Positions 19,116 to 28,277 of a DNA stretch of 64,000 nucleotides are shown here, piece by piece (position 1 is the stretch's first letter; each line of letters begins with the position of its first letter). The stretch comes from Paracoccaceae bacterium (GTDB lineage: Bacteria; Pseudomonadota; Alphaproteobacteria; Rhodobacterales; Rhodobacteraceae), in the NCBI GenBank assembly GCA_021741245.1, contig JAIOYF010000004.1, forward strand, positions 124,001 through 188,000, given 5' to 3'. Below the pieces are notes generated by a model that worked only from the letters and a program-made list of their open reading frames with translations, made no database searches and was not told where the DNA came from. The translations under genes and the position numbers were made by a program.

Positions 19116-19568
19116 ATGCTTAAAGGGATCGACACACGGTTGAATGCCGATGTTCTGGGGGCACTGCGCGCCATGGGTCATGGCGACTATCTGGTTTTGG
19201 TGGATACGAATTTTCCGGCCGACAGCATCGCGCGCCAGACCGTCGCGGGGCGTCTTCTGCGGATGGAAAACCTGACATCTGCGCAGGCGGCACAGGCCAT
19301 CTTGTCGGTTCTGCCGCTTGACACCTTTGTCGAGGATTTTGCCGGGCGGATGCAGGTCGTGGGCGATCCTGACGCGATGCCAGAGGTGCAACAAGAGGTG
19401 CAGGCCGAGGTGAACCGCGCCGAGGGCCAGCCCCGCCCCATTCCGGGCGTGGAACGCTTTGCCTTTTACGATCTGGCGAAGGGTGCTTATGCCGTGATCC
19501 AAACGGGCGAGCGGCGATTCTATGGCTGTTTCATGTTCCGCAAGGGCGTGATCGGGCCCGAGGGTTAA
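19116..19568 (+). CDS. RbsD/FucU-family sugar mutarotase
   Basis: A 150-residue protein starting MLKGIDTRLNADVL with AMGHGDYLVLVDTNFPA; His22, Asp24 and Asp30 correspond to the conserved active-site segment. These enzymes interconvert pyran/furan or alpha/beta anomers of ribose or fucose before phosphorylation. Length and N-terminus favour the FucU branch over short RbsD proteins. The ATG at 19116 follows a purine-rich GGGGGGGG run. It ends 3 bp before the kinase gene, so the two clearly form a unit. No sugar transporter is adjacent. Confidence 0.82.
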   Translation: MLKGIDTRLNADVLGALRAMGHGDYLVLVDTNFPADSIARQTVAGRLLRMENLTSAQAAQAILSVLPLDTFVEDFAGRMQVVGDPDAMPEVQQEVQAEVNRAEGQPRPIPGVERFAFYDLAKGAYAVIQTGERRFYGCFMFRKGVIGPEG

Positions 19569-19571
19569 GCC

Positions 19572-20492
19572 ATGGGCAAACCGATTGTCGTTCTGGGGAT
19601 TTTCGTGGCGGATGCGGCCTATCGCGCGGATCGGATGCCGCATTTGGGCGAAACCATCCTTGGCCATGATTTCATGCTGGGGCCGGGGGGAAAGGGCTCC
19701 AACCAGTCGGTTGCCGCAGCGCGTTCGGGGGGGGATGTGCATATCGTCACGCGCCTTGGCGTCGATGCCTTTGCCGCGATGGCGCGGGATCTTTGGGCGG
19801 GTGCGGGCATCACCCCGCATGTGACCGAAGACCCCGAAAGCTATACCGGATCGGCCTTTATCTTTCTGGAGGCCGCAACGGGGCAAAACGCCATCATCGT
19901 GGCCCAAGGCGCCGCTGCCCGGATCAGTGTCGCCGATGTCGAGGCAAGCCGCCCCTTGATCGAAGCCGCGGGCCTGTTCATGACCCAATTGGAACAACCC
20001 CTTGATGCCGCCCTTGCGGGTCTGCAAATTGCCCGCGGGGCAGGGGTCACAACCATCCTCAACCCCGCGCCGGCAGCACCCCTCAGCGATAAGATGCTGT
20101 CCCTTGTCGATATCATCACCCCCAATGAGTCCGAGGCCGAGGGGCTGACGGGACTGCCCGTGACCACGATTGCGCAGGCCGAGGCTGCTGCTGATGCGTT
20201 GATTGCGCGGGGCGTTGGGGCGGCGATCATTACCTTGGGCGAAAAAGGGGTGCTTTACCGCAAGGGCGGCGAAAGCCTGCATATCCCGGCCCGTGCGCCG
20301 GGCCCGGTGCGCGACACCACAGGCGCGGGCGACGCCTTCAACGGTGGGCTGGCCACGGCCTTGTCCGAGGGCCTGCCCATAGAGCAGGCTTTGCGCTTTG
20401 GCTGTGCGGTTGCGGGCATTTCAGTCACGCGACCGGGGGCCGCCGCCTCTATGCCCACGCGGGTCGAGGTTGACGCCTTTCTGTCAGCCTAA
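19572..20492 (+). CDS. rbsK: Ribokinase (PfkB family)
   Basis: A 306-residue PfkB-family sugar kinase. It has the N-terminal GGKGSNQSVAAARSGG motif that binds sugar and the C-terminal DTTGAGDAFNGG motif with catalytic Asp and anion hole; NPAPAAPL and TPNESEAEGLTG are ribokinase features. It would phosphorylate ribose or a related pentose/deoxysugar. It starts 3 bp after the mutarotase gene, supporting a mutarotase-kinase pair. It converges with the minus-strand importer operon; the 32-bp gap contains no clear terminator. Confidence 0.85.
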   Translation: MGKPIVVLGIFVADAAYRADRMPHLGETILGHDFMLGPGGKGSNQSVAAARSGGDVHIVTRLGVDAFAAMARDLWAGAGITPHVTEDPESYTGSAFIFLEAATGQNAIIVAQGAAARISVADVEASRPLIEAAGLFMTQLEQPLDAALAGLQIARGAGVTTILNPAPAAPLSDKMLSLVDIITPNESEAEGLTGLPVTTIAQAEAAADALIARGVGAAIITLGEKGVLYRKGGESLHIPARAPGPVRDTTGAGDAFNGGLATALSEGLPIEQALRFGCAVAGISVTRPGAAASMPTRVEVDAFLSA

Positions 20493-20524
20493 CTGTTGAC
20501 GGGGGCATATGGGCGCTGCCCGTG

Positions 20525-21322
20525 TTACCAAACTTGCGCCGGATCGGGCAGGGGGATCGCGGCCAGCAGGTCGCGGGTATACTCCGCCTCTGGCGCGGCA
20601 AACAACTCTGCGGTGACCCGGTCCTCGATGATCCGCCCCTGATGCATGACGATGGTGCGGCTGCACAAACGCCGGATCACGCTTAGATCGTGGCTGATAA
20701 AGGCCAGCGTCAGGCCCAGATCGCGCACAAGCCCCTCCAGCAGGTTCAACACCTGCGCCTGACTGCTGACATCGAGCCCCGACACAATCTCATCCGCCAA
20801 GATGAAGTCCGGCTCCAGCGCCACGGCCCGCGCAATGCCCACCCTTTGGCGCTGCCCACCCGAAAGTTCATGCGGATAGCGCATGGCAAAGCTGCGCGGC
20901 AGGCCGACATGATCCAAGGCCCGGCCGACACGCGCCTCGATCGCGTCAAACCCGTGCAGCGACAGCGGGGCGGCAATCAGCCGGGCCACGGTATGGCGTG
21001 GGTTCAGACTGCTCATCGGGTCTTGAAAGATCATCTGGAACCGGCGGCGCAGGGGGCGCAGGTCGGCATCTGAAAGATGCGTGGTGTCATGGCCATCAAA
21101 GCTGATCTTGCCACCCGAAGGCTCCAACAGCCGCACCAAGGCACGGCCAAGCGTGGATTTCCCCGAACCCGATCCGCCGACGATACCGATCACGGCCCCT
21201 TTCTCGATCCCGAAACTCAGGCCCTTAAGGATCTCAATCCGACGCGCGGAGCCAAAAAGCGGCTTTGTCGTCATATCCGCCAAAGACAGATGCAAATCCT
21301 GCACCGTATAAAGATCAGCCAT
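20525..21322 (-). CDS. Oligopeptide/dipeptide-type ABC transporter ATP-binding protein (DppF/OppF-like)
   Basis: A 265-residue ATPase. Walker A is GGSGSGKST, the signature is LSGGQRQRVGIARAV, Walker B is FILADEIVSGLD, and the H-loop is in FISHDLSVIRRL. It forms a heterodimer with the ATPase encoded just upstream. The start is set at 21322, giving an 8-bp overlap with the upstream gene; an ATG at 21334 is an alternative. It is last of the six-gene minus-strand operon that begins with the flavoprotein gene at 27327. Confidence 0.87.
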   Translation of the reverse strand: MADLYTVQDLHLSLADMTTKPLFGSARRIEILKGLSFGIEKGAVIGIVGGSGSGKSTLGRALVRLLEPSGGKISFDGHDTTHLSDADLRPLRRRFQMIFQDPMSSLNPRHTVARLIAAPLSLHGFDAIEARVGRALDHVGLPRSFAMRYPHELSGGQRQRVGIARAVALEPDFILADEIVSGLDVSSQAQVLNLLEGLVRDLGLTLAFISHDLSVIRRLCSRTIVMHQGRIIEDRVTAELFAAPEAEYTRDLLAAIPLPDPAQVW

Positions 21323-22184
21323 GCCAGCCCCCATCGGCTGCGGCCACCTCGGCCCGAACCGCCGCGATCACCGCCTCGGGAACCGGGGTCAGCGATCCAA
21401 GGGGATCGGTGTATTTCGGCGTCGCGGCCAAAAGCGCACGGGAATAGGCGTGGCGCGGCCCGGCGTAAAAGGCAGCGGTCGCGCTGTCTTCGACCATCAA
21501 GCCTGCATAAAGCACCGAAATCGTCTGGCACACCTTGGACACCACCCCCAGATCATGCGTTACAAACAACAGCGCCGTGCCGTGGCGTTCCTGCATCCCC
21601 TTGATCAGGCGCAAGATCTGCTTTTGCACGGTCACATCCAAGGCCGTTGTCGGTTCATCTGCCACGATCAGTTTCGGTTCCGCAGCAAAGGCCGAGGCGA
21701 TCAAGATGCGCTGGCGCATCCCGCCTGACAGTTCATGCGGATAGGATCGCATCACCCGGGCTGGGTCGGCAATCTGCACCTCCTCCAGCAGTTCCAGTGC
21801 CCGCGCCTCGGCCCGGTTGCGTGCCCAGCCCAGAATATCCACCAGCCTGTCGGTGATCTGCGGCCCGATCCGGCGCGAGGGGTTCAGCGCCGTCAGCGGA
21901 TCTTGCGGGATCAGCGCCGCCTTGGCCCCGATCACCCGCCGCCGTTGGGCCACGGGCAGCGCCAGCAGGTTCTGCCCATCCAGCCAGATCTCGCCCCCCG
22001 CCACCTCGACCGCGCGCGGCAAGATCCCCAGAACCGCCTTGCCGATCATCGACTTGCCCGCCCCGGATTCGCCGACAAGGCCACGCACCTCGCCCACCGA
22101 AACCGACAAGGACACCGACCGCAACAAGCGGGTCTGCTCCCCCTTGATGCGAAGCGACAGATCGCGCACCTCCAGAAAACTCAT
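21315..22184 (-). CDS. Oligopeptide/dipeptide-type ABC transporter ATP-binding protein (DppD/OppD-like)
   Basis: A 289-residue ATPase with Walker A GESGAGKSM, signature LSGGMRQRILIASAF and Walker B LIVADEPTTALD, followed by the OppD-type tail (AFYAGPRHAYSRALLAATP). It overlaps the preceding permease gene by 4 bp and the following ATPase gene by 8 bp. The substrate class of the importer is not determined by the ATPases. Confidence 0.87.
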   Translation of the reverse strand: MSFLEVRDLSLRIKGEQTRLLRSVSLSVSVGEVRGLVGESGAGKSMIGKAVLGILPRAVEVAGGEIWLDGQNLLALPVAQRRRVIGAKAALIPQDPLTALNPSRRIGPQITDRLVDILGWARNRAEARALELLEEVQIADPARVMRSYPHELSGGMRQRILIASAFAAEPKLIVADEPTTALDVTVQKQILRLIKGMQERHGTALLFVTHDLGVVSKVCQTISVLYAGLMVEDSATAAFYAGPRHAYSRALLAATPKYTDPLGSLTPVPEAVIAAVRAEVAAADGGWHG

Positions 22185-23041
22185 CTCAGCACCGGATCAA
22201 AGCGGTCTTTCAACCCTTCGCCCAATTGGCTGAAGGCCAGCACCGTCAGAAACAACGTCGCCAGCGGAAAGACCAGAACCCACCACGCCTGATGGATCGA
22301 GGCACGGCCTTCGGAAATCATCCCTCCCCATGTCGGGTCATCGGTTGAAATCGACAGGTTCACAAAGGACAAGATCGCCTCGACAATCACCGCAATCCCC
22401 ATTTCCAGCGTCAGCAAGACGATCACGGTTGGCAAGACATTGGGCAAAACCTCGACCAACATGATGCCCAAGCGTCCGCGCCCGGCCACACGGGCCGATT
22501 GCACATAATCCATCGCCCCCTGCGCCATCGCCTCGGCCCGCACCACGCGGGCAAAACGGGTCCAGTCAATCACCACGATCGCGATGATGATCGACGACAG
22601 CCCCGGCCCCAGAACCGCGATCAGCAGGATCGAAAACAAAACCGGCGGGAAGGCCATCCAGATGTCAATCAGGCGCGAGATCACCAGATCAACCCAGCCG
22701 CGCATGAAACCCGCAAGCAGCCCCAGACTGGCCCCCAAAAGCGCCGTGATCACCCCGGCAAACAGCGCCACCGCAAGGGCGATGCGCGCGCCATGGATCA
22801 TCCGGCTCAGCACGTCGCGGCCCAATGAATCCGTGCCCAGATAATAGCCCGGCTCTGCCCCTTGCATCCAGACGGGGGGCATCCGGCCCAGAAACAGATC
22901 CTGAGCCAAGGGGTCATGCGGAGCCACCCATGGGGCCAGCAGCGCCACCACAACCACCACCGCCAACCAACAGGCGGAGAGCCAAAGCCGCAGTCCGCCC
23001 TTGCGCCTGACCGCGCCCCGGCCATCCATCACATCAGCCAT
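22181..23041 (-). CDS. Oligopeptide/dipeptide-type ABC permease (DppC/OppC-like)
   Basis: A 286-residue inner-membrane protein with an N-terminal transmembrane helix preceded by basic residues, the OppC N-domain pattern (LAPWVAPHDPLAQD, YYLGTDSLGRDVLSRMIHGAR) and the permease core with ARVAGRGRLGIMLVEVLPNV. The start at 23041 overlaps the DppB-like gene by 8 bp. It is the second permease of the importer. Confidence 0.87.
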   Translation of the reverse strand: MADVMDGRGAVRRKGGLRLWLSACWLAVVVVVALLAPWVAPHDPLAQDLFLGRMPPVWMQGAEPGYYLGTDSLGRDVLSRMIHGARIALAVALFAGVITALLGASLGLLAGFMRGWVDLVISRLIDIWMAFPPVLFSILLIAVLGPGLSSIIIAIVVIDWTRFARVVRAEAMAQGAMDYVQSARVAGRGRLGIMLVEVLPNVLPTVIVLLTLEMGIAVIVEAILSFVNLSISTDDPTWGGMISEGRASIHQAWWVLVFPLATLFLTVLAFSQLGEGLKDRFDPVLR

Positions 23042-24044
23042 GACGCAGCCTTGGGTTCAGGGCCGCATAGGTCAGATCCACCAGCAGGTTCACCCCGGTG
23101 AAAATGACGGCAAACAAGATCACAATCCCCTGTATCAGGGGCAAATCCCGGTTGATCACCGCATCAATGGCCATATTGCCCAAGCCCTCATAGGAAAACA
23201 GCCGCTCGATGATCACCGTCCCCCCGATCAGAAAGGTGAATTGCACCCCCACCAGCGTCAGCGTCGGCAAGATCGCGTTGGGCAGTGCCTCGCGCAAGAT
23301 CACATGGGTTTCGGAATAGCCCTTGGTCCGGCTCAGCGTCACATAATCCAGATGCATGGTTTCTTTCAACGATTGCTTCAGCAACTGCCCGATGATCGCT
23401 GCAAGCGGAATGGCAAGCGCAAGGGCGGGCAAAATCATATGGCCCACGATATCGACCAAAAGATCAAAGCGCAGCCGCACAAGGCTTTCAAACAGATAGA
23501 AATTCGTCACGAACGGCAGATCAAGCGACGGCGTGATCCGGCCCGAGATGTGAAAGACCGGCCAGAACACCCCCAGCCCAAGGATCAAGACCAGACCCCA
23601 CAGGAAATCGGGCACCGACAGGGCCATCCCATTGCCGATGTCGATGGCAGCCTCTGTCCGCCCCCCCCGGCGCAAGGTCCCCAGCAGCGCCGCCATGCCA
23701 CCCAAGACGATCGCCATCAGCAGCGCCATCACCGAAAGCTCCAGCGTCGCGGGCAACCGCCCCAAGACCAGCGCCAGAACCGGCTGTCGCGCGGTGATCG
23801 AAGTGCCGAAATCGCCCTGCAACACCCCACCCAGCCAGATCAGGAATTGCGCGGGGATGCTCTTGTCCAGCCCGTAAAGCGCGGTCAATCGCGCCACATC
23901 CGCCTCTGTCGCCCCCGGCGGCAGCATCATCGCAATCGGGTTGCCCGGCACCACGCGGATAACGAAGAACACGATCACAGCCACCCCAAAAAGGGTGATG
24001 GCCGTGGTCAGAAGGCGCATCAGGACGGTCCTGAACATCTGCAT
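23034..24044 (-). CDS. Oligopeptide/dipeptide-type ABC permease (DppB/OppB-like)
   Basis: A 336-residue permease: hydrophobic first helix (LLTTAITLFGVAVIVFFVIRVVPG), a large periplasmic loop, then the core with SRTKGYSETHVILREALPNAI as the ATPase-contact loop. It is separated from the upstream binding-protein gene by about 140 bp holding a dispersed hairpin repeat. Confidence 0.87.
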   Translation of the reverse strand: MQMFRTVLMRLLTTAITLFGVAVIVFFVIRVVPGNPIAMMLPPGATEADVARLTALYGLDKSIPAQFLIWLGGVLQGDFGTSITARQPVLALVLGRLPATLELSVMALLMAIVLGGMAALLGTLRRGGRTEAAIDIGNGMALSVPDFLWGLVLILGLGVFWPVFHISGRITPSLDLPFVTNFYLFESLVRLRFDLLVDIVGHMILPALALAIPLAAIIGQLLKQSLKETMHLDYVTLSRTKGYSETHVILREALPNAILPTLTLVGVQFTFLIGGTVIIERLFSYEGLGNMAIDAVINRDLPLIQGIVILFAVIFTGVNLLVDLTYAALNPRLRHG

Positions 24045-24082
24045 TGTGCCTGCCCGCCGCGTCTCTTCGGCGCGTCCCTTGG

Positions 24083-24138
24083 TTCATCTGTTCATAAATA
24101 TCCCACAGGGGGGGCCGGGGGGACGTGAAGTCCCCCCG
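24083..24138. repeat. Dispersed intergenic repeat, copy A
   Basis: The core TTCATCTGTTCATAAATATC (continuing CCA, 24083-24105) is followed by a G-rich stretch and the inverted repeat CGGGGGGAC-gtgaa-GTCCCCCCG (24116-24138). The same core and a hairpin with the identical GTGAA loop occur at 56188-56241, and the reverse orientation at 41984-42048. It sits between the binding-protein gene and the first permease gene. Confidence 0.8.
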
Positions 24139-24185
24139 TCGCCGCCGGTGCCCCGCACCCGCGTTCCCCGCCTTGGAGCTTTGCC

Positions 24186-25709
24186 TCAGGCCCGCTTCAT
24201 CAGATGCGGCAAGAGTGCGCCAGAGGCATGCGGCGTGACTACAACGCCGGGCGCGTGCAAGATGGGCTGCACATATTGCAGCAGCGGGATCACCAGCGCG
24301 TTTTCGGCAATATACCTGTCCACGCCCTTCCAGCCCTCGATCCGCTTCGCCTCATCGGCCTCACCCCACAGCGGGCCAATCATGCCGATCAGATCCTCTC
24401 CATCCCAGACCGAGTGGGGCGAGGGGCCGAACATGGCAAAGCCGGTAGAGGTGGTCGGATCGCCAACCGAATTGCCCCAGTTATAGAACGCCGCAGGGGC
24501 CAGTTGGTCAGCGGCGCGCAACTCGTAATGCTTGGCGATCTCATAGACCTCGATCTCGGCCTCGATCCCGACTTTGCGCCACAGACCCACGATAGCCTGA
24601 ATCATCTCATAATCCTTGGGCTTGAAACCCTTGGTGGTCTGGATTTTAAATTTCACGGGATTGTCAGGCCCATAGCCGCTGGCCTTCAGGTATTCCATCG
24701 CCTTTTCGGGGCTGTATTCCACGCTGATCGAGGCATCAAAGGCGTCATATTCCGGGGTTTCCAACGTGTCGATCTTGACGCCATAACCCGACAGCAACCG
24801 ATCAATGATCGTTTGTTTGTCAATCGCATGGGCGGCGGCCTTGCGCACGTTCGGGTCTGTCATCACCTCGATATCGTTGAGGAAAATCATCCCGATGTCC
24901 GAGATGGGGGCCGCGACGCCGGACAAGGCGCCGCCTTTCAGGCGGTCATATTCCTCATAGGGCATTTCCAAGGTGACATGGCTGTTGCCAGATTCCACTT
25001 CCGCCACGCGGGCGGCAGAGTCGGTTACAAACTTGATCGTGACAGTGTCAAAATCGGGCTTGCCGCCCCAGTAATTGGCATTGGCTTTCAGGCGGACAAA
25101 GGCGTTGCGCTCAAACTTGTCGACCATATAGGGGCCGGTGCCGATCGGGGCGGCCTCAAATCCTTCGGCCCCGACCTTTTCGTAATAGGCCTTGGGCAGC
25201 ACATAGCCGGTCAGGAAATACATCCACTTAAAGATTGTTGGGTCAAACTGTGCCACATCGGCAATGACCTTGTTGCCCTCCACCCGGTGATTGGCCAGCG
25301 TGCCCCAGACAAACTGGATCGGGCTGCCGGTTTCGGGATTGGCCACACGTGCAAGGCTCCATGCCACATCCTCGGCGGTAAAGGGGCTGCCGTCGTGCCA
25401 TGTGACGCCCTCGCGCACCGTCATCCAGACTTGCGTGCGGTCCTCGTTCCAACCCCATTCGGTCAGCAGGCCGGGGGCGGGCGACAGATCGGGCTGTTGC
25501 AAGATGTATTGGTCAAAAACCGATTGATAGAGGCCCTGAATGGTCGGGTTGACGGCCGAGGGGCCAACGGTCGGGTCCCAGCTTGGCAAGGGCACGTTAT
25601 ATGCAATTACAAGTTCTTCAATGGCCTGCGCCTTGGCGGCAAAGGCGCTTGCACCAAGCGCCGCAGTCGCGGCCGAAAGTTGCAGCATGGTTCGGCGGTT
25701 GAGTTTCAT
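24186..25709 (-). CDS. ABC transporter substrate-binding protein (SBP_bac_5/DppA type), Tat-like signal
   Basis: A 507-residue periplasmic binding protein of the peptide/nickel/opine class. The start MKLNRRTMLQLSAATAALG gives a twin-arginine-like signal (RRTMLQ plus hydrophobic stretch, AKA cleavage region). The mature part shows VREGVTWHDGSPFTAEDVAW and ANYWGGKPDFDTVTI, which are SBP_bac_5 hallmarks. The ATG at 25709 is chosen for the signal; the longer frame to 25817 runs into the upstream gene. It lies 49 bp downstream of a flavoprotein gene in the same operon, divergent from the isatin hydrolase gene, so it may bind an indolic compound or amino-acid conjugate; that is inference. Confidence 0.85.
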   Translation of the reverse strand: MKLNRRTMLQLSAATAALGASAFAAKAQAIEELVIAYNVPLPSWDPTVGPSAVNPTIQGLYQSVFDQYILQQPDLSPAPGLLTEWGWNEDRTQVWMTVREGVTWHDGSPFTAEDVAWSLARVANPETGSPIQFVWGTLANHRVEGNKVIADVAQFDPTIFKWMYFLTGYVLPKAYYEKVGAEGFEAAPIGTGPYMVDKFERNAFVRLKANANYWGGKPDFDTVTIKFVTDSAARVAEVESGNSHVTLEMPYEEYDRLKGGALSGVAAPISDIGMIFLNDIEVMTDPNVRKAAAHAIDKQTIIDRLLSGYGVKIDTLETPEYDAFDASISVEYSPEKAMEYLKASGYGPDNPVKFKIQTTKGFKPKDYEMIQAIVGLWRKVGIEAEIEVYEIAKHYELRAADQLAPAAFYNWGNSVGDPTTSTGFAMFGPSPHSVWDGEDLIGMIGPLWGEADEAKRIEGWKGVDRYIAENALVIPLLQYVQPILHAPGVVVTPHASGALLPHLMKRA

Positions 25710-25758
25710 TGTGGTCTTCCCTGTTGTTTGTTTTTTTCGTTTTATGGTGGTCTTGGTT

Positions 25759-27327
25759 TCAGTTTCCGGCCAAGGATCGGGCAAGCAAAAAGCCTGATCC
25801 TGCCCCAGTTCCAGCACCGGGCCAGACGGCGGCCCCGGTCAGATAAAGGCCCTTTACAGGCGTGGTTCCATCGGCATGCCCGCGCGCGGGGCGGAACATA
25901 AAATGCTGGCTCAGGTGGTGGCTGCCACAGATTTGATCACCGCCCACCAGATTTGGATTGTCGGCCTCAAGTGCTGCAGGGCTGACGACATGCCGGGCAA
26001 GGATCTTGGCCCTTGTGCCGGGGGCATAGCGCTCCAGAATATCCAGCGCGCGTTCGGCAAAGGGCTCTGCGGCCTCGGCCCAGTTGGTGGCCGTGATCGC
26101 GCCCTTGGCGTCGCCCAAAATGGTGCCCGGTGCCATTCGCACCTGCACCCACAGCACATGCTTGCCCGCAGGCGCGCGACTTGGGTCAAAGACGGTGGGT
26201 TGGCCGACCACTAGGATCGGCTCATCTGGCAAAAGCCCTGCGCGGGCCTGCTGATAGGTGCGCGCCATCTGGTCAAGGCTGGGCGCAAGATGCACGTATG
26301 CGTGGGTTTTCAACGCCTCACCCGCGGCCCAATCCGGCAGGCTGTCCATCGCCAGATGGATCATCATCGTCCCCGGCGCATGGGTGAAATCTGCCATTGC
26401 ACGGTCAAACTTGGGCGTGATCGCCCCGGTGAGTGCGGCCAAGGCAGAAGGCGAGGTTCCGGCGATAACTGCTTTATTCGCCGCTATTTTTCTTCCATCA
26501 ATCAGCTCGATCCCAGTGGCCGATCCGGCCGAACGGATGATGCGCGCCACTGGGGCATTACACTCCACAACCCCGCCGCGCGCCCGGATCGCCGCGACCA
26601 AGGCGCGGGTCACGGTATCGGCCCCGCCTTGGCCAAGGACCATGCCAAAAGCCTGACCCGCCATCCCCTCCAGATAGGGAAACAGCCCACCTCCGGCGAT
26701 ATCAGGGGCATAGTCCAGATGCATCCCCCAAGCCCCCAGCATGGCCTGCACCTTTGGCGAACGAAAGGTCTGGCCCAGCCAATCGCGCGGGGATTGCAGC
26801 AAGAAGCGGCCCAGATCCATGGTGCCCGCAAGCCCTTGCTTGCGCAGCGTCGTGAACAAGAAAGAACCAAGCGACCGCGCCCGCATCGGGCTGCCCAAAA
26901 GGCCAAAGATCGCCTCGGCGCGGGTCGGAAAATCTGCCAGCAATCGCCCCCAGATCTGGGCATCTTCGGGCGAATGCCGGGCGATATTTGCCGTGGTTTC
27001 GGCAAGATCGGTTGACACCCCACACCAGCTGCCATCGGGAAAGGCACTGGCAAAGGGGCGGTTTACGGGCACAAAGCCAAGGCCGTGTTTTGTAAGCTCA
27101 GCCCCATGTGTTTTCATGAAAGCAGAGCCTGCAAACAGCGACAGGTTCATCGCCGCCCAGTCATGCCGAAATCCGGGCAAGGTATAGTCCCCGGACTTGA
27201 CGGCCCCGCCCGGTTCCGCCGCCTGTTCAAACACTCCGACCGACCAGCCCCGCGCAGACAGGTGCAGGGCGCAGGCCAACGCATTGTGACCGGCCCCGAT
27301 GAAGACTGCGTCGAAATGGTCAGCCAT
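25759..27327 (-). CDS. FAD-dependent oxidoreductase, phytoene-desaturase-like
   Basis: A 522-residue flavoprotein. The N-terminal dinucleotide motif is FIGAGHNALACALHLSARG, followed by the FEQAAEPGGAVKS segment typical of phytoene-dehydrogenase/amine-oxidase folds; the C-terminus has GLYLTGAAVWPGAGTGAGSG, the second FAD-contact motif. No carotenoid gene is nearby. It is first in the minus-strand operon with the Dpp-type importer and divergent from isatin hydrolase. A paralogue (28277-29830) follows isatin hydrolase on the other side. I infer that the pair oxidises an indolic or side-chain substrate; the actual reaction is unknown. Confidence 0.8.
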   Translation of the reverse strand: MADHFDAVFIGAGHNALACALHLSARGWSVGVFEQAAEPGGAVKSGDYTLPGFRHDWAAMNLSLFAGSAFMKTHGAELTKHGLGFVPVNRPFASAFPDGSWCGVSTDLAETTANIARHSPEDAQIWGRLLADFPTRAEAIFGLLGSPMRARSLGSFLFTTLRKQGLAGTMDLGRFLLQSPRDWLGQTFRSPKVQAMLGAWGMHLDYAPDIAGGGLFPYLEGMAGQAFGMVLGQGGADTVTRALVAAIRARGGVVECNAPVARIIRSAGSATGIELIDGRKIAANKAVIAGTSPSALAALTGAITPKFDRAMADFTHAPGTMMIHLAMDSLPDWAAGEALKTHAYVHLAPSLDQMARTYQQARAGLLPDEPILVVGQPTVFDPSRAPAGKHVLWVQVRMAPGTILGDAKGAITATNWAEAAEPFAERALDILERYAPGTRAKILARHVVSPAALEADNPNLVGGDQICGSHHLSQHFMFRPARGHADGTTPVKGLYLTGAAVWPGAGTGAGSGFLLARSLAGN

Positions 27328-27482
27328 TCTTTCCCCCGTTGACGCAAGGATATTTGCAAACGCATATAATTATGTCTAGCATGATTCTGCATCCGATGGG
27401 CCACAATCGCCAGATAGATGGTGGCTTGGGCTGGGTCAGAAAGAACAGGCTCCGACGCGAGTGGGGCAAGACAGGGAGAGTG
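27328..27482. promoter_or_regulatory. Divergent promoter region of the isatin island
   Basis: The 155-bp gap separates the minus-strand flavoprotein/importer operon from the plus-strand isatin hydrolase operon and must hold promoters for both. An AT-rich patch at 27350-27380 includes TATAAT at 27365-27370 on the plus strand and the inverted pair GCAA/TTGC (27345-27358). No strong operator palindrome was identified. The MarR encoded at 29827 is the obvious candidate regulator. Confidence 0.5.
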
Positions 27483-28277
27483 ATGATGTCGTCTGAAAAT
27501 GTGCTGTCGCAACTGGCCGGTATGTTGGCCAGCGGGGGGATCGAGGTCGTGGATTGCACGGGCGTGCTTGGCCCCGAGACGCCGCTGCTGAAGTTGCCCC
27601 CGGATTTCGCCAAAGACACCCCACCGATCAAGATTCACAGGATCAGCGAATATGATCAAGATGGGCCGTTCTGGGCATGGAACTGGCTGGAACTGGGCGA
27701 GCATAGCGGCACCCACTTTGATGCGCCGCATCACTGGATCACCGGCAAGGATTACGCCGATGGTTATACCGACACCTTGCCGGTGCAGCGGTTGGTGGCC
27801 CCTGTCAATGTTCTCGACTTCAGTGCCGAATGTGGCGCCGACCCGGATTTCTTGCTGACCATCGACCATGTCAAGGCATGGGAGGCCAAGCACGGGGCGA
27901 TCAACGCGGGCGAGTGGGTGGTTCTGCGCAGCGATTGGGATTCCCGCGCCCATGACGAAGGGCTGTTCCTGAACGCCAATGAAACCGGTCCCCACACGCC
28001 CGGCCCAACCGCCGAGGTGATCAAGTACCTGCTGGACAAAGGCATCGTTGGCTGGGGCAGCCAGTGCATCGGCACCGATGCGGGGCAGGCGGGGGGCATG
28101 GACCCACCGTTCCCGGCCCATAACCTGCTGCATAAGCACAATTGCTATGGCCTCGCCAGTCTTGCCAATCTTGACAAGCTGCCCGCCAAGGGGGCGATCT
28201 TGATCGCAGCACCGCTCAAGATCAAAAGTGGCACGGGTTCCCCGATCCGCGCCTTGGCTCTTGTGCCGAGGGGCTGA
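27483..28277 (+). CDS. Isatin hydrolase (cyclase family, Mn-dependent)
   Basis: A 264-residue member of the cyclase/kynurenine-formamidase-like family. The metal site HSGTHFDAPHHW gives His74, His78 and Asp80, with His84 nearby. The rest (VVDCTGVLGPETP, RISEYDQDGPF, GWGSQCIGTDAGQAGG, FPAHNLLHKHNCYGLASL) matches, as I recall it, isatin hydrolase of Labrenzia aggregata far better than the shorter KynB formamidases of about 210 residues. The enzyme opens the lactam of isatin to isatinate (2-aminophenylglyoxylate), a step in bacterial indole-3-acetate breakdown. The start at 27483 follows GGGAGAG; ATG at 27486 is an alternative. It overlaps the next gene by 1 bp. Confidence 0.88.
   Translation: MMSSENVLSQLAGMLASGGIEVVDCTGVLGPETPLLKLPPDFAKDTPPIKIHRISEYDQDGPFWAWNWLELGEHSGTHFDAPHHWITGKDYADGYTDTLPVQRLVAPVNVLDFSAECGADPDFLLTIDHVKAWEAKHGAINAGEWVVLRSDWDSRAHDEGLFLNANETGPHTPGPTAEVIKYLLDKGIVGWGSQCIGTDAGQAGGMDPPFPAHNLLHKHNCYGLASLANLDKLPAKGAILIAAPLKIKSGTGSPIRALALVPRG

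Noticed and set aside
24204-25901. 565-codon plus-strand open frame
   Set aside because: Antisense to the DppA-like binding protein, which has a clear signal peptide and family motifs.
27339-27370. TTGACG...TATAAT promoter for the isatin hydrolase operon
   Set aside because: The -10 is good but the spacer is 20 bp instead of about 17; only the region, not a defined promoter, was annotated.
27483-28277. Calling the cyclase-family protein a kynurenine formamidase (KynB)
   Set aside because: It is 264 residues rather than about 210, and its sequence matches isatin hydrolase features; the neighbouring 2-oxoacid oxidoreductase also fits isatinate.
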